The notes below the pieces were generated by a model, which was not told the DNA's origin, ran no database searches, and was given only the letters and a program-made list of their open reading frames with translations. Shown piece after piece: positions 39,595 to 51,420 of a stretch of 64,000 bases of DNA. Every line of letters begins with the position of its first letter. Position 1 is the stretch's first letter. Origin of the DNA: Anticarsia gemmatalis (taxonomy: Eukaryota > Arthropoda > Insecta > Lepidoptera > Erebidae); assembly GCF_050436995.1 (NCBI RefSeq), contig NC_134753.1:12710001-12774000 (forward strand). Direction: 5' to 3'. Position numbers and translations under genes: made by a program.

Positions 39595-39740
39595 TTTGCC
39601 GGGCACATTACCAAACTATGGGACACTATTGAGAAATATTCTTATATTATAAATAAGAAATTACTTATAGCAGTTCGCCCAACCCGAATATAGAACTGGA
39701 GACCTCATGATCAACAATCGTATACGAGTTATTCGCGAAC
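39595..39740 (-). mobile_element. Decayed tRNA-derived SINE (family C)
   Basis: Minus-strand reading gives a degenerate tRNA-like head (CGTATACGATTGTTGATC, then GAGGTCTCCAGTTCTA and GGGTTGGGCGAA). It is followed by a body with CTCAATAGTGTCCCATAG and GTAATGTGCCCGGCAAAT, blocks seen in moth SINEs. The B box is eroded and the copy is old. Boundaries are approximate. Confidence 0.5.
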
Positions 39741-40440
39741 ATACATTTTAAGCACTAATTAGAAGTTCAAAATAATTATTCCGATATCATTTTCTTACAC
39801 TCCAAAGAAGCTATAACAATGAATCAAAAGTAAAATATTCCACACGTTTCTCCCTCATTTTCATAATTAAAATACAGCGCAACTTTTCATAATATTCTCC
39901 AAGATACACGTGAGAAGCCCTCATCATTTACGATACGAAGAATGCACTATTAAATCTTAATAACGCGTTCTAATTGCTACGTAATGGCTCTTGCCAGTAT
40001 TACAACACATTACGTCAGCACTTCCAGGACTTTGTGTGTAAAATATCGATGGTAAACATGCAAGAACGAAAAAACTACGAAATATATAGGTAATTTCTTT
40101 TGTAAGGTTAGTCAAAGTTATTGTTGGTGTACACGATCTAATTAGCTGTCTAATGATTTCATGCAGTTTGCAGTTAAGTTGACGGTATATGACTGACTTG
40201 ACTGCAGGTTTGGCAGTGGTTAAAATGGTCACCTAGTTTTACTAATCAAGGTGTAATTCAAATTCTATCAATGCAAATTAACTTATTCTTTGAATAAGAT
40301 TTAGGACGCCAATGTCTCTAATCTGCTATTTATAATTTTGACGACTTGTATAGTTTTCAAACTAAAAATAAGTAAAGGACAACACGAAAAGTGTTGAAAA
40401 CTACAAAGAAAAAAAATCCAAACGGTGAAATTAAACTTTT
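39741..40440. other. Non-coding DNA
   Basis: No gene or repeat recognised. The 91-codon minus frame at 39957-40232 has no supporting feature. Confidence 0.5.
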
Positions 40441-40600
40441 GTCGAGACAACGCCACCTGGCGGCGCGCACGTTAAAATTTAATCATCGCCGTGGTCATTC
40501 GCGCGCCGTCCGTCGCCCCGACCGCGCGTCTGAATTCCATTGCTTTTTTGAATACATGTAGGTCGTGGGACACGCGTCGAGAAAAATCTGCTACATTTAA
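40441..40600. promoter_or_regulatory. G+C island with CTCF-like site
   Basis: A strongly G+C-rich block (GGCGGCGCGCACG; GCGCGCCGTCCGTCGCCCCG) in AT-rich surroundings. On the minus strand 40451-40463 reads CCGCCAGGTGGCG, matching the CTCF core CCASYAGRKGGCR at 12 of 13 positions. The island lies between the candidate exons at 28175-28263 and 42912-42974. An insulator, an intronic promoter or an old G+C-rich repeat would each fit. The 62-codon minus ORF here has no support. Confidence 0.3.
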
Positions 40601-40794
40601 AAGTGGTTTATACGAATTCTTTTTGGGAAATACTTTTATACGTTTTGCGTGAAGACTCACACTTTAAACGTGGTAGACTGAATATCTCTCACTGAGAATG
40701 AGGTTTTACGATGACATGACTCTTATTATTTCGTCTCGTTAAATTGCCATATACCTGGATGTAAATCGGAAATATTTTGTATGTTAAATAATTT
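40601..40794. other. Short non-coding gap
   Basis: Nothing recognised between the G+C island and the decayed SINE. Confidence 0.5.
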
Positions 40795-40935
40795 TCAAAT
40801 CCACTAGTGTCTGACTGCTGAGCCTTGTCCCGAAGAAGGGGCGGGTTAGGCCACACTGACCATTTTCGGTTGCATTCTTTCAAGAATTGTGTTAATGAAC
40901 TCTGAGGCATGCAAGGTTGAATCGGGTTGTTTTCC
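40795..40935 (-). mobile_element. Decayed SINE related to family A
   Basis: Blocks in the order TGTCTGACTGCTGAGC, GGGCGGGTTAGGCCAC, TCAAGAATTGTGTTAATG and AGGCATGCAAGGTT parallel the 3' body of the SINE at 13446-13757, with an AAGAATTGTGTTAATGAACT variant of its centre. No tRNA head survives. The two minus ORFs overlapping here are chance frames. Confidence 0.55.
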
Positions 40936-42911
40936 CAGTTGTAGCCCATTTATTACCCAGCCATCATTATTTAGAGTATAAATCAAGTATCTACAACACA
41001 GCCACAAATAAAAACTTCTCAAATAACCAATAAACCACAAACCAACAAACAGAAATACTTTATAAAACAAACCACAATAACTGGTATTAAAGCTATCATT
41101 TTAAAGTTTCGATTAAAACGAGTAACGCTGCCACTAAATCCATGGCGATAATACACGAACTATCTAAGGAACAAAACTCATAAATTTTTGCAGCCAATGC
41201 CGTAGTTTTGTTACTAGTGTCAATTGTTTTGTTATATGCTAGGGCTACCTGGGCAATATGATTCATTATGTAGATATTTTATTCTTAAACATTACGTACA
41301 TATTTTCAGGACAAACCATACTTTTCTCGAATTTAGTTATAAGCTGGACTAAACAAAAATAAAAAAACAAGCGAACCTTATGTTGTAGATAAAATCAGGT
41401 TCTTACTTCATATTGTAATAGATTTTTAATCTCAAACTTCATATACATAATTGCTTCCAAACAATGATGACTAACTTCAACATTAAAGCTAATCATCATA
41501 TTTTATCTGTATAATTAATACACCATTTTAATAGGTCTTCTTACAATTTTACATTAAAATTTTTTTTGATGCCTGAAAACAGTCAGTTTAGAATTGCAAT
41601 ATTTAATCAATTTTCCTAATAAATAGATAAAATTTTCAACCCTGTACAATCTGTACATCGATTATTACCGAGTTAAGCGACAGAAAGTTTCCCGATACTC
41701 TCACGTTGTTGCCGTAGCTGCAGTTGCACACATTTATGTAAACGTCTTCTTATATTGCTGTACGATTAACTTGCTTATTATTAATCTTGTAATTATTGAC
41801 ATGAACTTTATTGCTATAGTCAATATGGTCATTCATCATCATAGTCTAATTAAGAAATAGTGGTACTGGGCTCATATATTGTTGTTTAAAGTTTTCGAGA
41901 CACAAGACAGTTCAAGACTACATTATAGTGCAAAATTGTTTAAAATTTTGGTGTTCTTTTATCTTACAATAATACAAACGAACCACTTTAAATATAAATG
42001 ATTGTAGTTTCCACAATGGTCTGTCTCAGTTAGACTCAATTTCGATTTATTTGATAAACAATTCTTAGAAGATTCCTCCGAAATCACTCTCCAAGCGCCA
42101 CACATTTACTTATTAAACAAATACAGCAAACCCTTATCACTTAGACTTTAACTTCAACACAAATTAAATATTCAAAAAACAGATCACCAAATGAACAGAT
42201 TCCCATCGCACGATCGATTAAGAGCGAAGCGCAGCACTTAATCTGTGAGTACGTACTCAAGTTGAGTACGTCAACAGACCGCAACCTGTAGTGCCGAGCG
42301 ATTTGCCGTGTACCCTACTATTGTATAGCACGTTGTACATTGATCGCTGTAAAGACGTTTCGATTAGTTAGGCTGATTGCTACTGAGTGATGGGTATTAA
42401 AACTTGCAGAAACACTACTACAATGTGTATCCAAGGAGTGTTGTGAAACTGAAATACTTTCAATAGAACTGCGGGTTGTAATTTCCGTTTACTTTAGGTA
42501 AAACTTTCCAAACGCACAAATAACTACACTTTATTGTTGTAAAAGGTTTAAGCACTAGAACACATTTTAGAAATAGATTGTTATCAAAAATATTTTGTAC
42601 AGTCGTCAATTCGACGTCAACTTAAGCATGTTAATTGTTAACAAAGCAAATCATCAGCTCAGGCACATTGACTCAACCTCTATACATATCAGATTCAAAA
42701 CTTAAATCTTTATATTGTATTCAAGCTGTCTCAGAGCATACTTCATAAACATTTTTACTAACTAATTTATCCTCTGGGTTTTTAAAAGAAAACATAAGCA
42801 ACCATCTTTTTTCCTCTCTTACCTAGACAAATATTACTACTTCATAGCCCACCGTATATTTTCATGTTCCATACATAAATAAAGGCCTCCATATAAAACT
42901 GGCAGCCTTAC
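40936..42911. other. Intron-like non-coding DNA
   Basis: A palindromic stretch GAGTACGTACTCAAGTTGAG lies at about 42247-42266. A minus donor-like GTAAGA near 42830 lacks a frame. No repeats recognised. Confidence 0.45.
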
Positions 42912-42974
42912 CTTGTGCATTTAAAACTAAAATTCGTCGTGGAGACTTTGAATGTGATGCACACGTCCCCTAGA
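42912..42974 (-). CDS. Candidate 63-nt symmetric cassette exon
   Basis: On the minus strand, TTGTTAATTTTATAG precedes 63 bases that end at AAG and the donor GTAAGG. One frame is open, reads LGDVCITFKVSTTNFSFKCT, begins in phase 2 and ends in phase 2. The length is a multiple of three, so including or skipping it keeps the frame between 44256-44296 and 28175-28263. An alternative acceptor five bases further in (TCTAG) would change the frame. The polypyrimidine tract is mediocre and no family is recognised. It could be a chance pairing of splice signals. Confidence 0.3.
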
Positions 42975-44255
42975 CTATAAAATTAACAATTCTTATCACT
43001 GTCGCCGCTCGTAAAGTCGTCGTATGACGATGTCGTTGTATAAACTTACTATCAGTTCTCGAATGGAAGCAGAAAACGTGGTACTTTTTTCATAACTTTT
43101 AACTGGAAAACTCGAAATGGTCACGATTGATCATACGTTTACGAGTACTAGTAGTTTCAGGAGAGCTTCCAGTATCCAATGACTTATTAATGGTAATTAT
43201 AATTGAGGCAAAAAATATTATTTTTGTTTCTCATTATCTATTTGGTCCTTGCAATATTATTATCATCCTACGGCATAAATATTGCAGCGCATTTGTGATA
43301 CTGTTTTCTTTTTCATTGACAAAAAAACAACCAAATATTTTTCAGCAATCGACTTTCACATTCTACATGTTTCTCATAACAAAGTTGTAGCAATCGACTT
43401 TCTCCTTCTAAAATAATACGAGAACAACAAGTACGTCCCCAAAAATCACACTATCAAACCCTAAAAAACGAGTTTACCATCGTGTGGTGAAGCATCGCTG
43501 ATGTGACATAATGGTGCATTTTAGTGTTGGCCCAGCAGTAAACCTGCAGCGGTAGGGTTAATGGCCGGAGATGTGCGCCACTGGTTAAAATGTAAAGAGT
43601 ACTTTTATTACGTTTGCGTCAGAAATTCTGACAGATTTGGGCAAGGAAAATCTTATACGTGGACTTAAGGTTTTCGTATAAATAAAAAGGCCAAACATAA
43701 CTTTTAAACTCTCGCGTCAACTGATACAGCCTGCGACCACGGCAAGTGCAACCTGCGCCGAAACGTAAGGCATTTTAAGGTAAAATGCGTGTTCGCGTTA
43801 ATTCCCGTATTCTATTAAACAAAAAGACCAAATTTATTACTATTACAAGTTTCTACTCACTTACCTAACTACCTATCACCAAGCACCTATCAAACATTTT
43901 CTGCGAAACTAAAACGTAGAATTTGAAAAACGCAAACCTTCGCTCATTCGACTAATGAGTTGCCAGACTTTTTGGACCTCCGGCAACTACCGCTGAATAT
44001 TTCACAAAGTAACCGCAACTTGCAAGTTTTTTCACTTTCTTTTTGTTCACAGCTTGTGAACGACACCTTTGAAAGTGTATATTTTATAGTTTTTCTCAAA
44101 AGGATAGTGTTAGACAGTGTATTGATGGAGCTAAGATACTTCTACTACGATGTCTTGGACCGTTTTAACGCTGTTTTCAGCTTTACGAGAAAAATAATGT
44201 TAACTTTGACTTTGACGTATTCTATGAACTATAGTTAATTATGTATTAAACTTAC
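42975..44255. other. Intron-like non-coding DNA
   Basis: Slightly G+C-richer stretches at about 43480-43600 and 43720-43760. Plus-strand frames at 43127-43390 and 43960-44238 lack any support beyond length. Confidence 0.45.
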
Positions 44256-44296
44256 CTTAATTCGTCTTCCATCATTTTCGATGATTTGCTTTACAC
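44256..44296 (-). CDS. Candidate 41-nt exon with possible start codon
   Basis: On the minus strand TATTTTATTTTCAG precedes 41 bases ending AATTAAG and the donor GTAAGTT. Two readings survive. First, an ATG at 44275-44273 with A at -3 gives MMEDEL and two leftover bases (phase 2), after an in-frame TAA that would mark 5' UTR. This joins in frame with 28263 directly or through 42974. Second, an internal frame reads VKQIIENDGRRIK, entering in phase 1 and leaving in phase 0. I prefer the first because its phase fits the better-supported downstream exon. The splice sites are good, but the exon is short enough for coincidence. Confidence 0.4.
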
Positions 44297-45920
44297 CTGA
44301 AAATAAAATACAGAAATTAGCAAAATTATACGATCTAGAAAATATCAAATATGAACAACCATGTGAGCCTAAAAGATCAAAATAATTTGGCAAAAATCAC
44401 ACGAAATGCGATTACGAGTAAATATTTCGTACATACTATACATTGGTAAAATTGATATATAATCCGGTAGGCACGTTTTTAGTGATGTACCTGAATCCAT
44501 GAAAATACTCTCATATTACAAGCCACAAAAATGCAAACTCAAAATGCGTGTTCTAAAATTTCTAACAAAAAAAATATGCATCGCGTTGGCAAGGGAATAA
44601 ATTTGGCTGTATTCAATCCTCCCCAATAATAGTTTTGGAAACACCGGCAGATTTGACCAACTTTGTGCCGTGGCGGGCAGCAAATCCGACCGGCAACGAG
44701 CATACAACGATAGATACGGTATTGTTCCTGTTATTGCATATTTGTACTTTTATTGGATACCGGATTTATTTGCTTAGAATTTCGGGGAGAACGTGTGAAA
44801 TGTGGGTTCTAGTTTCGGTGAAATAGGTCGTTTTGTACGGAAATGTTTATATGAATTGACTCTGTCTCTCTAGCTTTGTGCTTTGCGGTCTTGAATATCG
44901 TCCCTAAGCCGCACGTCTACTTCTTCTTGTTAATTTATTTTCACCTGTTAGCTCACCAACACTAAAACCACACACTCTGATCATGAAAAACAATAAAACA
45001 TTATAATACGGTTCTTCTGCGAAAGCATTTTTAAGAAAAACTGAATACAAGTCCACATTAAAACTACGTTAATTAGAAATGTGCCAAATAGCAGTAATAC
45101 AAAAAAAAATTAAATCGCATGTTACGTACAGTTTTATAAAATAGAAGCATTTTATACATACATCACGCAATTATACTTAACTATATTCCTTCTAAAATAC
45201 CCATTTATAGAGGTAACAATTGTATCAAAAATATGATATCTAATTGTCAATCCAGACAATTCTAAACTCAAACAAAATTTCTGTTAAATACAAACTCTTA
45301 ATCTTACAAAATACAACCCAAAAGCCCAAAATATTCGCAACAAAATAAACGAATAGTCTCAAAAACATTCCTTTCGACAGTAGTTCATATCTCCATGTGT
45401 GGAGACAAATCTGCATCGAGCTTCCGTCGACTTTAATTACTTTTTATTGGAGCTGCACTGACACTGTATCGGATTAGAACTTTTGTGCGGCTTTCTGTGT
45501 GTGATTGGATTTACTTTCAGAAAACAAGCGAGGAAAAAGATTTGTTTGCTGCAGTAATGTTTGTGTTTGTTATGTTATCTTTAGTAAGGAATAGGCTATT
45601 GTAGTTTAGTTACTGGCCAAAGAATATTAATAATGGTGAAAATTATTAAGAATGAGCGTAAAGTACTGACCTATTTCATTGTCTTGTCCTTCTACGTGGG
45701 TCAGAATAACATGTTATTTCTCAAAAATATGCTACCTGCCTAAACTTCCTTTGGAATAGAGTAGATAAGAATGGGCTATTTTATTTTACTTACTAGTCAA
45801 ATTATTATTGGTAACAGGATTAATACTAATACGAATGAATGTTCTGAAATAAGTAGGCAGAGTAATATAAGATATATCTGCGTTTCACTATTACAATCGG
45901 GTGCAAGACTTTAGGCTACT
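44297..45920. other. Non-coding DNA upstream of candidate exon
   Basis: AT-rich; the acceptor at 44297-44310 implies a further upstream exon, but none with both splice sites was found. Frames of 63 codons on both strands at 44516-44826 overlap and have no support. Confidence 0.45.
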
Positions 45921-45927
45921 ATTAAAA

Positions 45928-45990
45928 AAAAGCCTTTGCCCGACTTGGGAATCAAATTCCAATACCGATCGCGCCACAGAAACTGTCAGT
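45928..45990 (-). mobile_element. Possible tRNA-head remnant of a SINE
   Basis: Minus-strand GGCGCGATCGGTATTGGAA followed by TTTGATTCCCAAGTCGGGCA resembles a degenerate tRNA-like head with a B-box relic. No body was traced. This is a weak call. Confidence 0.3.
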
Positions 45991-46035
45991 TATAAAATAA
46001 CATTGTCGATAATCAGCAATAGTATGAAGTCGTCC

Positions 46036-46086
46036 GAAAAACTAGAGAAAATTTGAAGCATAGCTTCAAATTTTCTCTAGTTTTTC
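46036..46086. repeat. Perfect 24-bp inverted repeat, 3-nt loop
   Basis: 46036-46059 is the exact reverse complement of 46063-46086, separated by ATA; the inner arm reads GAGAAAATTTGAAGC. Perfect arms of this length with so small a spacer suggest a young or maintained palindrome. No target-site duplication was seen. Confidence 0.9.
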
Positions 46087-46428
46087 ACTCCGCAAAACAA
46101 AGCAATTATCTGATTGGTACAGTGGTCCAGATCAGATGACAGATGCGGCTGTGACTTATGAGAGTCCAGTGTCCACATTATTAAACGAGGCTTAGTGTTA
46201 CGACGCCGCCGGCGGTACTAGTCTTGTGTTAGATGTACGGGGGTAAAGGATGGATAGCGTAGAACGACATGGTTGCATTGTTGTTTGAATGAATGGGGAT
46301 GGTAGGACTGTGTCAGAATTGGTTCTTAGAAATATATTTACCAAAGACAATTGAAATTATTAGGCTCTAAATTTAATAACAAAGAGAATTTATTTGTTAT
46401 AGATACCTAACCTAAATGCATTAAACCT

Positions 46429-46490
46429 AATTTAAATCCATTAAAAACTGCTATGTATGTTACATAGCAGTTTTTGAATGCATTTAAATT
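46429..46490. repeat. Near-perfect 29-bp inverted repeat, 3-nt loop
   Basis: 46429-46457 pairs with 46461-46490 with one mismatch and one bulged base around TGT. The inner 15 bases of each arm (AAAAACTGCTATGTA and its complement) are perfect. It is the second large fold-back within about 450 bases and is unrelated in sequence to the one at 46036-46086. Confidence 0.9.
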
Positions 46491-47251
46491 TCATATGAAA
46501 ATGTTGGTATTTCAAAGTTTTATTTAGGAATTAAAATTAATAGTAACATGTTTAAATGTAGGAGAAATCGAATAGCTATAGTGTACAAGGTATAGTAAAA
46601 TTTATTTAAAAAATGATACATTTTGAAATTGAAATAAAATATCATATTGTGTTACAAATTTCATACAAACGTGGCTATCGTGTAACATGGACGTGTAAAT
46701 CTTGCTTACACGTCATATGATCAATCACTTTAGTATATAACAATTTTGTTGCCTAGTCTATCTGTCTGTGTGTCTCGCGTATAGCTCGGAAATTCGCTGA
46801 CGGGCAACATGCCCCTTTGTGCAACACATCTCTACACAATCAACTTATATAGCGTGAACTGGATTAAACTCTACCATACAAATCTAGTGTTTTTGTCAAA
46901 AAGTCAGTGTTATATGAAACAAACATAGAGGATGTAGACAAAAACCGAGACCGACTTTGATTTTTCTTTTCGGAAAGTAAGCCTTTTTTTAGAAAGGAAA
47001 GTTCGAAGTCGGCCTTGTTTTTTATCGATGTTAATAACGGTAGTAAAGCCATGTCAATCGCTTATGGCTTGAAGATTTGGACGTACTACTAGTAAATTCT
47101 TGGTTAAATTTAGAAAATTATAATTTCTACAATATATGTATTCGTAATATATGTATTTATTTAAAATCGTAGTGTATTGTTTTATAAAACACCTTGCCCA
47201 AAAATCGAACGGTCATAAACGCGATTGAAAACTAACGAGTTGCGAGAGTTT
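46491..47251. other. Non-coding DNA
   Basis: AT-rich with a short TCTGTCTGTGTG run near 46760. No gene. The 62-codon minus frame at 46864-47052 has no support. Confidence 0.5.
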
Positions 47252-47308
47252 AAACATACATACATAAAACCACGCCTCCGTCCCATAGGGGTAGGCAGAG
47301 ACCCAGAG
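47252..47308 (-). mobile_element. TATG-tail SINE-like fragment (copy 3)
   Basis: Minus-strand reading is CTCTGCCTACCCCTATGGG, GGAGGCGTGGTTTTATG and TATGTATG, the typical 3' end of the family also at 12706-12822. Only the last 60 bases or so remain. Confidence 0.65.
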
Positions 47309-47404
47309 TTTAAATCGTTCATTTACGTTTTCAAATGGTTTTGTCGTAAGCAAGAGCAAGCAAACAGACAGATTATCAAATAAATAAGGATAGAATACAT
47401 ATTT

Positions 47405-47460
47405 TAGCTCCGCTTAGTTTGGAATCAAATGACTGCGTGTGAGTTGTCCTATGATATGCA
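47405..47460 (+). mobile_element. Fragment of SINE family B
   Basis: CTTAGTTTGGAATCAAATGA followed by GTGTGAGTTGTCCTATGAT matches the 3' body of the SINE at 36445-36690 in the opposite orientation. The AAAT tail is reduced to a few bases. Confidence 0.7.
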
Positions 47461-47724
47461 CTATTTATTATTAACATATTACGTCATCACAAATACTTCA
47501 CATACTGAAACATGCAGTTGAAACACGGTATTAAATATTTTTGTTTGAGCCTTGTTTCTCATTATCAGTAGCGCCAGACACCTGGCACGGCTCCAGAGGG
47601 TTATATCACAAATTTTACTCTTAAAACTATAATTAACTATTCAATCTCACAAAACTTAGCTTAAAAAACCTTTTTGAGTATCTTTACGGATATTTTTGGT
47701 ATTATCAGTAATTTTTTTTTTCAG

Positions 47725-47986
47725 ATTTTAGATCAGAAAATAAACATAATCTCCAATCTCTACATACACAAACTGCCTACATTTTTGAGTCTAATAGGCG
47801 TGAAGTTATATATAAAAAAAAATTGAGAAGGATTTTTTACATAAATAGAGAAACCCTTCATAATATGTTGGAAAAAAATATAATTAGGTTAGTAATACAC
47901 AAAATAGAAATAGTAAATCTCTATCTAGACTTCCAATTATTGCAAGTACAGTTTATCAAAATGACCAAAATGTCTTTTTACCCTTA
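47725..47986 (+). CDS. Open frame after strong acceptor (speculative terminal exon)
   Basis: A long T-tract followed by CAG (47711-47724) is one of the strongest acceptor-like sites in the window. In the frame entered after two bases there is no stop for more than 80 codons, ending at TAG at about 47986. The peptide is rich in Lys, Ile and Asn, as AT-rich DNA yields by chance. No poly(A) signal closely follows, and no plus-strand upstream exon was found. Probably coincidental. Confidence 0.12.
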
Positions 47987-48426
47987 GATTACAACAAAAA
48001 TAAGATATATAGACAAACTTACAAATTAAATTGATAAACATTTTTCAAAGCTCTACATAAGCAATTCACTTAACAAAGCTATCGCAGAAGCGTATTAAGC
48101 ATAACATACTACAGTAGTACAATAACCTCTACTCTACATAGAGCTCAATGCAACTTAAGCTGCAGAAATGTAGAGTCACGTGCAAGCATCACAGTAAACT
48201 CTCTACAATCGATTTCTTCACTTTTGTGTAAAATATACATAATTCATATCATAGAGCTCAACTCTATACAGTTTTGAGGTTTTCAGGCTACTGTAATGTT
48301 AGGTTTTGGTAATGCTTCTGGAATCCGTTTTTGGTATAGTATGAAATATGTACAAGTTATATTTTCTGTTTCTTAAAAGTCAAGAAAAATGTGTTGCTTC
48401 ATCTCAAAATTATTGAAATATTAAAG

Positions 48427-48545
48427 ACTCGAGGTTAGCTCTGCGCGGTCTTTAGTTACTCCGATCACGAGGACTCGGGTTCGATTCGGGAAAGTGCAAT
48501 TGTTTTGTTTATAATATTGGAATTTCTCAGTAGCTTTCTAGTAGC
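48427..48545 (+). mobile_element. tRNA-derived SINE fragment
   Basis: A tRNA-like head is recognisable: GAGGTTAGCTCTGCGCGGTC at the A-box position and GGTTCGATTC (48478-48487) as the B box. AATTTCTCAGTAGCTTTCTA follows, a block common in moth SINE bodies. The 3' end is unclear. Confidence 0.6.
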
Positions 48546-51224
48546 CTGAAATTTATAACATGGTACTAACATTGATAATGGCTAAACGTGACTGTTTTCT
48601 TTGCCTACACTTACGGTACAAAAGGAGTGATATTATGGACATTTGTACCTATGTTATGAATGTTGAAACAAATTGCGAGTAGTTAATTAATTGTGATGTC
48701 AACATAAATTTAAAAACTTAGAAGATTATATAGAGAACTGATAGTATAAAACAAACAAGAATACATACAATAAAATTAAACTCGTAATTTAAGAACATTG
48801 AACATTTCCCTACCCAGTAAATTATCCATTACATACCATGGCGTAAACGACTACTACTAAAACCGTTCCTGCAGCTCACGATGAGGACTGCATTTTTTTA
48901 CTTAAGAGAATAAACAAAATCTACTTGTCTCTTTCCATCCATCGCATTTTCTTTAACATAGCGTTGTGGCTATAAAACTAGCGGATAAAATTAGTTTCGC
49001 ATTGGAATTTTCAAAGTGACACGTATTTTTTATAGACTAGGAAAAATGTGAAAATGCTTAAAAATGTTTTATTGGTGTGTCGTATTTAAAATTGTGTTAA
49101 GATGAAGGTAATCGAAATTTCCACTATCTCTTTGATATTGATTCCAGCAGACAGTGGGTTTGATTCACAAATGGAACAGAACTTTAACTATTGTAAAAAT
49201 AATTGAAAGTCTTTAACAGTTTTTACGTCACCGAACCTTAAATCCTTTTCTAACAAAAAAATAACTATTAAGTAATTTTGTAAGTAAACCATTGAGGTTA
49301 AGCCCCAGCTATTAGATGAGCAGAAACATCTTCAAGATTTTGTATCCTTTCATCTTTAAATTTACACTACTTGCCCTCAAAGTTCCTAAGAAAGTGTAAA
49401 AGAAATATTGACTAACCTATTAATTTTAATCCACCGCCGTTTTCATAGCTTAGCTTTAAAGCGATCTTTTCTCAGACGCCAGTCACTATCTCCGCTTTTG
49501 TACAGCGGCTATTCAGTGCTGGCGGGTGAAGCGCAGAATTGGACAGGCAAACCCAATTACCGTGGAACGTACTTTTTATTTATGCACTACTCTTTTGAAA
49601 AACTCGCCCGGTGGTAATACAATGGGTTGCAGTTTGTCGTTCAATCCTCTGGAATCCAATGGGTTTTGTGAGATTTGATTTTGATCTCGCGTGAATTTTT
49701 TTCGATAAAAACCGGTGGAAAAACTATTTCTGTGTAAAGGCTTTTCACATAAACCTAATGCGTAGTCAAACGATAAAACATACGTACAAAAAGCTATGTT
49801 TTGTTGCAAGAGGATATATTAGTATCAAAGAATAACATTTTTGATTACAGACTGGTTTTGCTATATTTCTACTTCATACTACGTCTTGTGCCGTTTATTA
49901 TTATATATTCGTTACTATAACGGACTTTTCTCAATTGCTGAAACGGTCTCTAAATCTTTTTATTGCGTTTTTATTGTTTACTCAAGCAGTTTTCGTTCTC
50001 ATAGCATAGTCATACTTAACGCCTCAAAAAATCGGAGGTAATATAATAAATCTTTGGAAGTAAATAAGTGGTTTTGTTTGCCCCAAAAACTGTTACTAGA
50101 TATTTAATTTTCAATTAATAATTTAGCTGTTGTCCAGAAAAGTAGGGAATATGCCTTAACTAACTCGTTTTATAGCGACTATTAATTGGTATTGTTGTGA
50201 TAAATGAATAATTTTAATCCATGTGAGACCTAGTTAACGCATTGAATAACCCAGTGCCTCATTACCTCAGAAATGCGAGCGTTCTTTACAAAACTAAGTC
50301 CATTCGATTTGTAACTTATCTCCCATTAATAGGGCATACCTAACCCGATTGAATGCATTGAATATGAGTGAACGAGACTCGCAAGTCATTCGCGAATGAA
50401 TGAAAGAAACACACGGTCACGTAGGTTGTCGAGCGAACGATGTGATTGTAAAATCATTCGTGCGTTACAGATCATACAGATTTTGGCAGCGTTCCATTTT
50501 CGAATATGATTCGTTTTTTAAATTATCTGTGAACAGAAACGTTAGTAGTCTTGTGAGAGTGTAATGTGGTAAGTAATGGGTTTTCTCATTTCTTTAAAGA
50601 ACCCTAACTGCGGGAGGCAATTGGTTCAGTCGTTATTCGTTTTAGTAGCTGGTTCGTTTACGGTGCATTTTTATTAGTGCTTATAATATTATTGCTGTGA
50701 GAAAACAGTTGTTTAGTTTAATATTGATGCAAGGTTAATTTTTGTATTTGTTTTATATTACAACTAAAATAAGTAATTAAATATGTAATACGTTTTAGTG
50801 CTAGACCGTGTTAGTGTATAAAGAGATTTTGTTTCAAATTGAATTAAAATTTTGTTTATATACGAACGAGGCTCCGGCTGCCTTTTTCTTTTTTGAAGAC
50901 TTTCCCTACCACATTTTATCTAAATCGTTTTTATTTTTTTGCCGACCGACAGAACGACAAAAAAACCTTACTCGCAATTAAAATATAAGTATGTATTCCC
51001 GTATAGAACTATAGACCATCGGCTAAATCGGTTTCATTAATAGCAGTCTTGAGATTTATTTATCTCTATTATCGTTTAAAAATGTATAACATAACACAAC
51101 CAAAACCGCCTCACCTTCTAGTATCACAATAATACACTCCCACGTATAAACATCCGAAAACAGCAGTCAATAAAACACTCGATTTAAAACACAACATTTT
51201 ACACGAACTTGTGCTTGGGAAACT
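48546..51224. other. Non-coding DNA with G+C patches
   Basis: Raised G+C at about 49420-49620 and 50380-50480, the latter with the palindrome CATTCGCGAATG at 50387-50398. A donor-like GTAAGT at 50570 follows a frame that stops four bases before it, so it does not make a clean exon. GGGTTTGATTC near 49158 could be a lone B-box relic. Confidence 0.4.
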
Positions 51225-51420
51225 TTGTTTTTGGCAGCGTACTTGCCTTCCGAAGTTGGACGTTCGAACTCACCGTGTATCACTGAACAACTTCAAGCTG
51301 AATCCAACGGGTGCTTGATCCAGCTCTTTGGCCGCCTCTCTTTTTTAATTAATACCACTTCGAACAGAGCCGAAAGAATGCTTCAAGTCATTAAAACTTT
51401 TAATAGCATTTGACTTCGGG
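51225..51420. other. G+C-enriched island
   Basis: A block of more even base composition with a 62-codon plus frame and no splice sites. Similar in character to the islands at 4630-4810 and 23560-23690. A regulatory element or an old repeat is more likely than a gene. Confidence 0.2.

Noticed and set aside
50470..50575. Plus-strand exon ending at GTAAGT at 50570
   Set aside because: The only long open frame stops a few bases before the donor.
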